This document shows positions 8,245 to 12,545 of a DNA stretch of 12,545 nucleotides, in pieces; position 1 is the first letter of the stretch; the number at the start of each line of letters is the position of its first letter. The translations under genes were made by a program, and so were the position numbers. The stretch lies in the NCBI GenBank assembly GCA_029747585.1, contig JAPEVF010001202.1, positions 1-12,545 on the forward strand, written 5' to 3'. Source of the stretch: Pleurotus djamor. Taxonomy: Eukaryota > Basidiomycota > Agaricomycetes > Agaricales > Pleurotaceae. The notes beneath the pieces are model-generated. The model made no database searches. It saw only the letters and a list, made by a program, of their open reading frames with translations, and was not told where the DNA came from.

Positions 8245-10029
8245 ATGTCCTACGCAAGCTCAGCTTTCTACGCCGTTCTCTACGTCGTACTCGCCTTCCA
8301 GCTTCTTTCAGTTGCTGGTAGCATTGAAGACATCGTTGCTCTCCTCGTCATCGGTGCTCTTCAAGTCGCCCCTTTTCTTGTCGTCGTCGATGCCGTCGTC
8401 TTCTGGTACCCCGCCATGTCAGCCGCCAAGTCCAGCATGTCTGTCATTGTCAATGTCACGATCATCCTCGCCTCAATGCTCCTGTTGTGGTTGATCCCCA
8501 AGATCAATGTCGACCTCCCTACTGCGATCACTGGGCCATCACCCGAGGCGATTCCTACTCTGGACCTCGCTTTGATCTGCTCGCCGCCGTCTTCGCCTGA
8601 ATCCTCCTGTCCCTCCACACCGACATCCGAGGTCTCGCCTAGCCCCATATCGATCGTCGAACACGAGGACATGACATGCCTAGTCAACGAGGTCACACTC
8701 ATATCCAAAGACGAGCTGCCAACAGAAACCATGGACGATGTCTGGTANCCCCGACCTCGACGTCCCCTGGGTCGAGCACAAAATCCCTGTCGGCGGTAAA
8801 GCTCGTGCTTCTGGGCTCTCGATGACCGACCTCGACCTCACCGCACCTCTTGGGACTGGCGCATTCTCTGCCGTTTTCAAAGCGACCACGACCTCGGGCA
8901 AACTGTTCGCTGCCAAGATCATCGTGAAGGACTACATCCATCCCCATCCCAAGATCCAGTTTTCGGTGTTCAAGCAAGAGGTCCTGGCGCTCTCCAAAGT
9001 CTGCGGTCACCCGTCATTCATGAATATCCATGGGGCTTTCGAATCGGACGATCTATTTGCATTGGTGCTGCGATGCTACGATAACGGGACCTTGGAAGAC
9101 CTGATGGCGAGGAATGGCGGACGATTATCGTATAACCGTGCACGCTGGATGACAGCCGAACTGGTAAGCCCCACATCCTATTACAACAGTCCAATCTGAT
9201 CCTCACCCTCTTGCGTCGCAGCTCGAAGGACTCGACTTTTTTCACAAGAACGGGGTGATCTACCGTGACCTCAAGCCATCCAACATCCTCATCGACGACG
9301 ACGGCCACGCGATCTTTACCGACTTTGGCTTGTCGCACGTCTTNCCCCCCGACATACGGAGATGAATTGCCGGCTTGGAAGAAGGCTCGCAGACGCGGCG
9401 GGGAGGATTTCCCCCCGCTGTTCCCGACGACAGAAGAGGAGATGGAGCAAGGCCTGCTGATGAACATGCATGTTGTGAATGATGCTGTCGGGTCGAGAGC
9501 GTATGCTGCGCCCGAGGTGTTGAATGGGGAGGTGTACAGCTATGGGGTTGACTTTTATGCGATGGGGATACTGTTGTATGAAATGGTGACTGGCGAGGTA
9601 AGTGTTACCTATTTCCGGCTTCGTTTCTCTGATGTTGACGCTCGCTTTCCAGCTTCCCTACGTTGAAGAACGCCAGGTTGAAGATGATGGAGATGATGAA
9701 GACGGTCTCGTGGCGTATACGCTTGACCTTGAGTTGCCGTTGATGTCTGGGCTACCACTCCCATCTGGTACGTTGATGTCCTTCCTTGAAGAGGTGAGCT
9801 ATTTTCCTTTGTTCGTCTCTGCCCTATACTGATTCACACCTCCAGATCCTACTCGGATCTAACGGTACTCCGAACTCAAGACTCAGTGTGACTGGAATGA
9901 GAGAACACCCCTACTTCAATGACATGTAAGCACCCTCTTCCAGCCGGCCCCCTTCAGCCCGCTCATCGACATCATCTTCACAGTGACTGGATTGATGTCA
10001 TGACGAGGCCCATGAAGGTGCCTGTTTGA
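8245..10029 (+). CDS. Membrane-anchored serine/threonine protein kinase (5 exons, two N-induced frame breaks)
   Basis: Exons 8245-9163, 9222-9597, 9653-9793, 9846-9925 and 9984-10029; introns are 52-58 nt, GT-AG. Removing the Ns at 8748 and 9344 gives 519 aa in a single frame. Residues 7-27, 30-55 and 66-85 are strongly hydrophobic, probably two or three membrane helices; 95-135 is a Ser/Pro-rich linker. The kinase domain starts near 195: Gly loop GTGAFSAV (203-210), Lys224 in AAK, helix-C Glu245, catalytic YRDLKPSN (320-327), DFG (340-342), APE (402-404), GVDFYAMG, and a C-terminal HPYFNDIDW. All catalytic residues are present, so activity is expected. The YRD form and the C-terminal HPYF...IDW are AGC-like, but a hydrophobic motif is lacking. 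DFG to APE spans about 65 residues, much longer than usual, and an acidic insert (DDGDDED) lies in the C-lobe. Substrates are unknown. Confidence 0.91.
8748..8748 (+). other. Ambiguous base N causing an apparent frameshift in the kinase
   Basis: The N precedes a run of four C. Read as a base, it shifts the frame between the membrane and kinase parts. Deleting it gives [16 protein letters not shown] with the frame open on both sides, so it is best read as a spurious extra position from uncertain homopolymer length. Confidence 0.85.
9344..9344 (+). other. Ambiguous base N causing an apparent frameshift after the DFG motif
   Basis: The N precedes a run of six C just after DFGLSHV. With the N counted, the frame stops at TGA within about 25 nt. 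Without it, the frame continues as [15 protein letters not shown] through to the APE motif, so a sequence artefact is more likely than a mutation. Confidence 0.85.
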
Positions 10030-10535
10030 GGGCTGGTGAAATATACCTTGATTTATTACTATTTATTCAAATATGCTTATGATATACCCCATTTCGAATA
10101 CCCAACGATTATGTCCCCCATGTCCTTCAACGAACACACCATATTGAGAGCAGACCGGCCGGCGCTTAGAACTGGTACTGTTCGCTCCCTTCCATTCTCA
10201 AAGTTCTCTTACTCACGACGCGCGACGCCTGTTCTAAGTAAGTGGCAGCAAGGATACAACGCAAGGCTTCTTGGTTGCTCCCTTCGCGCTGTTTCCTTCG
10301 AGGCCTCCGGCTAAATGTTGCAGCAAACTCACCAAAGACAAACTGGGTGACCACCAAATGTTGACCAAATGTCAGCCAATCTCCCATCTCTCAACGCTGT
10401 CTACTACATGGCCGATAGATTCTAGAACTGATCAAGAAGTTGTCCATGGTAAATATGACCACTCAGAACCCATTGGCCTCAGCCAGAAATACCGTATAGT
10501 TGTATCGTCGACAATTGGTCCTCCTACCTCCCAGG
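10030..10535. other. Convergent intergenic region between kinase and GST genes
   Basis: No gene is supported. The first 60 nt (10035-10095) are AT-rich and suit a 3' UTR and poly(A) region of the kinase. A short direct repeat ACCAAATGT occurs twice with an 11-nt period (10353-10361 and 10364-10372). Open frames on both strands lack a recognisable start or motif. Confidence 0.5.
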
Positions 10536-11304
10536 TCAGCCACACTCTTCAAATTCGATGGCGGGAAAATAGCTGACCTCTGAGTACGTCTCCAATACCG
10601 TGGACCTCTTCTTCAACGTTCTCACGTAAGCTCTGTACTTCCCAAACTCAGGCTCGTTCTGCAGCCGATTGAACAACTTCAACCCTTCTCCTTTAGGATA
10701 GGAACCCAGATCGTTCCCGAAGAACGTGTTCGCCCGCAGGACGAAGGCGGCGATGACGGCGTCTGCAAGTGAGAACCTCTCACCGAGAATGAAGCTCCCT
10801 TCGTCCTTCTCGTCTGGCAAGAAGCCCTGCATCTGCCTGAATGCCTTCACCACAGCGCCCGCTGGCCCCTTGTAGACGACGCATGAATACATCGCCTTTG
10901 CAAACGATGTGAGCATGAATTGGATGCAACACCTCACTTGAGCGCGCTCCACGAGATCCCTACCCATAAGCTGCGCTTCCGGAGCGATTTCATTAACAAA
11001 CTCGATGATGGCAATGGATTCGCTGAGCTTGAGCGACTCCATAGAAGGCTCATCGGGTGCGGTGGGCTGTCCACCGTATGTGATGACGGGGACTTTGCCC
11101 AGGTGGGTGAGGGACAGGAGCCAGGATGGTTTGGGGTTGAAGCTGACTTCAAAGCGCGTAAACGTGAGGTTGGCTTCGAGGAGAGCGATCTCGACGTATT
11201 GACCGTAGGGGGATCCCTGTGGTGCTTCGTTAGAGCCTGAGATGCTACATCGTAAGCAAAGCACATACCTTGTTCGTATACAGCGTTATCTGCTTATTGG
11301 CCAT
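10536..11304 (-). CDS. Glutathione S-transferase-like protein (2 exons)
   Basis: Exon 1 is 11304-11269 (MANKQITLYTNK) and exon 2 is 11216-10536, separated by a 52-nt GT-AG intron; total 238 aa, the usual size of a cytosolic GST. The ATG at 11304 completes the first beta strand (ITLYT); the longer unspliced frame starts inside the intron and lacks it. The N-terminal thioredoxin-like fold has SPYGQYVEIAL at 14-24, KVPVITYG with the conserved cis-Pro55, and ESLKLSESIAI with the glutathione-binding Glu78-Ser79. The all-alpha C-terminal domain has GERFSLADAVIAAF (157-170), the conserved N-capping/Asp motif. The site that is Cys in CPF/CPY-type relatives is Ser14. A role in detoxification or redox defence is inferred from the family. 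The subclass is uncertain: fungal Ure2p/omega-related forms are closest by eye. Confidence 0.92.
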
Positions 11305-12013
11305 AGTATTTTCAGGACTTGTACCCTACTTGAAGGAATTCTCGTCTGGTCTGTTCTTATTGCTCTTATACTGCCCCGCTTTGCCCTCTTCTGATTCATT
11401 TCTCTCGTCCTATCAATTAATAGTTTACACAAGTGTCACAGTCAAACCAATTCTCGCGGGGAAGATTAGCTGATTTGCTCAAGGTTCAGCGCTCTAATTG
11501 AGATGAGTATGGAGGCCTTTACGTGTTTCCGTCCGACTGACTTCCTACCTGATCATCATCCTTACCAACCGCTATACCTGCTCGCTTCTAGCCAGGCAGA
11601 CATTACCAAGCTACCGAACAGGAACCCCGATGGATGTCCCATATCCTTACACTAAGAGATATCCGTCAACTGTACTCACGCTGTTCCCGGTTGTCTCGCA
11701 ATCTATAAGTACGTGACCGTCTCTCTTTGGATCGTATCGCCATCCGTACCATGGGCCCAGAAGTTGACTCGCTAGGTTGATTATTCCTCTCAATGGTAAG
11801 GTGTATAGTGATATTTTCACTTCTCTCAGCAAAGCAAGCAAAAGCTCATCCATGACGACGTGTAACACTGTTCTTGCCCTATTTCTTTGTTCGTTTGTTA
11901 AAGAGTACATTGATGACGTTTACGAACTCTCAGATCAGCCGTAAAGTTCTGATCACCATAAATATAAATGAACTATCCATCACGCCTGCAAAACCCCGAC
12001 AAGATGAACCCAT
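11305..12013. other. Intergenic region: GPx 3' flank and GST promoter
   Basis: This 709-nt stretch lies between two genes on the minus strand. It carries the GST core promoter at its left end (TATAAG 11365-11370, CCAAT at 11447-11451). An ATG-started minus-strand frame of 87 codons (11910-11647) has no recognised domain, so I do not call it a gene. Nothing else is evident. Confidence 0.45.
11365..11370 (-). promoter_or_regulatory. TATA box of the GST gene
   Basis: TATAAG on the minus strand lies 60 nt upstream of the ATG at 11304. A CCAAT-type pentamer (11447-11451, read on the + strand) is a further 77 nt upstream. Confidence 0.45.
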
Positions 12014-12349
12014 TCAAAGCAGCTTTGAAATCTCCTTGTCAATTGCCTCAGGAGTAGTTGTGCTCGCCCAGCGATGGGCAACGTTGCCTTCTTTGTCAAT
12101 CAAGAACTTCTCGAAATTCCACTGCGCGACGATCAGTATTACAACTCGTCCTGAGGCAAACCAGCTGTAACTGACCTTGATCCTGGTCAAACCCAAGAGA
12201 CCCGCCTTCCTTTCCTTCAGCCATTTGAAGACTTCGTTCGTGTTGTCACCGTTGACATCAGATTTGGCCATGAGAGGGAATTTGACACCATGATTAAGTT
12301 CGCAAAATTGGGCGATATCAGAGTCAGTCCCAGGCTCTTGAGAGCCAAA
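12014..12349 (-). CDS. Glutathione peroxidase (thioredoxin-dependent type), 3' exons only
   Basis: Two exons are clear: 12349-12176 (58 codons) and 12121-12014 (36 codons including stop), separated by a 54-nt GT-AG intron. They encode the C-terminal 93 residues of a roughly 160-aa enzyme. Seen in order: FGSQEPGT directly after the expected intron position; DIAQFCELNHGVKFPLM, holding the Cys that serves as resolving cysteine in thioredoxin-dependent fungal enzymes; KSDVNGDNTNEVFKWLK; and WNFEKFLID, which supplies the Trp and Asn of the catalytic Cys-Gln-Trp-Asn set. It ends with RWASTTTPEAIDKEI. Family knowledge: these enzymes reduce hydroperoxides and can signal oxidative stress. The N-terminal half with the peroxidatic Cys (NVASKCGFT region) is not found in 12350-12545, where only weak look-alikes occur. 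Either it lies beyond the window after an unusually long intron, or the 5' part has decayed. Confidence 0.85.
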   Translation of the reverse strand, partial: FGSQEPGTDSDIAQFCELNHGVKFPLMAKSDVNGDNTNEVFKWLKERKAGLLGLTRIKVSYSWFASGRVVILIVAQWNFEKFLIDKEGNVAHRWASTTTPEAIDKEISKLL

Positions 12350-12545
12350 CTATGAAGAAAATGCCATTCAGCCACCAGCCCTGGAGCCCTATGACGCAAC
12401 AATCAACAGCTTAGCCGTCAGGCGAGCTTGGTCGAGCCTGGATCTGGATTTGATTTCGTTCAAATTAGTTGCGACACATACTAAGCCTGGTTGTACCCCA
12501 GCGGGGACTGTCCGACGAGTTCGTCTTCACGGTGATGTAATTCTT
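12350..12545 (-). other. Unresolved 5' side of the glutathione peroxidase locus
   Basis: A good acceptor (CATAG) at 12350 precedes the FGSQEPG exon, but no standard exon ending CAG|GT is seen upstream. AACCAG at 12492-12487 (minus strand) sits where an NQ codon pair might end, but is followed by GC, not GT. A KLLIVAS-like reading at about 12409-12389 runs straight into a stop. Confidence 0.35.

Noticed and set aside
8361..8732. 123-codon minus-strand ORF
   Set aside because: It is antisense to the kinase linker and membrane segment; codon patterns and domain evidence support the plus strand.
8245..9163. Separate genes for the membrane segment and the kinase
   Set aside because: The only break between them is the N at 8748 beside a homopolymer; without it the frame runs through, and no promoter-like sequence or splice signal separates them.
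9018..9467. 149-codon minus-strand ORF
   Set aside because: It is antisense to the catalytic core of the kinase, crosses the N at 9344, and has no domain.
10036..10314. 92-codon plus-strand ORF after the kinase stop
   Set aside because: It starts in the AT-rich 3' flank of the kinase and has no recognisable features.
10920..11240. 106-codon plus-strand ORF
   Set aside because: It is the antisense shadow of the GST exon.
11647..11910. 87-codon minus-strand ORF with an ATG
   Set aside because: No family resemblance and no supporting promoter features; chance is likely at this length.

Overview
The window is nuclear DNA of a filamentous basidiomycete, most likely an agaricomycete. The genes are compact and broken by many very short GT-AG introns (46-71 nt). 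One gene is a DUF6533-type membrane protein, a family expanded in mushroom-forming fungi, and promoters have TATA boxes followed by pyrimidine-rich tracts. No mobile element, CRISPR array, rRNA or tRNA was found. Because introns chop the reading frames, most long open frames here are only fragments; the genes below were rebuilt by joining exons by hand.

Layout: (1) 412-1425 (+), a 3-exon C2H2 zinc-finger protein (297 aa). (2) 1661-3231 (-), a complete 13-exon DUF6533 integral membrane protein (295 aa), convergent with gene 1. (3) A 1.1 kb intergenic region with TATA boxes for the divergent genes 2 and 4 and three ACGCGT sites. (4) 4338-7075 (+), a complete 23-exon major facilitator transporter of the Dal5/Tna1-like anion:cation symporter type (510 aa). 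(5) A 1.17 kb gene-less stretch. (6) 8245-10029 (+), a 5-exon serine/threonine kinase (519 aa) with predicted N-terminal membrane helices. Two N characters shift its frame, and removing them restores it. (7) 10536-11304 (-), a 2-exon glutathione S-transferase-like protein (238 aa), convergent with the kinase. (8) 12014-12349 (-), the last two exons of a glutathione peroxidase; its N-terminal half is not recognisable in the remaining 196 nt.

The genes do not form a single pathway. Two sets are suggestive: a membrane protein and a transporter sharing a divergent promoter region, and two same-strand redox genes (GST then GPx). The points most worth a second look are the membrane-anchored kinase with an unusually long activation segment, the N/homopolymer artefacts that break it, the Cys-to-Ser site in the GST, the missing 5' half of the GPx, and the heavily split MFS and DUF6533 genes that simple ORF calling would miss. 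I found no clear evidence of a previously undescribed multi-gene system.
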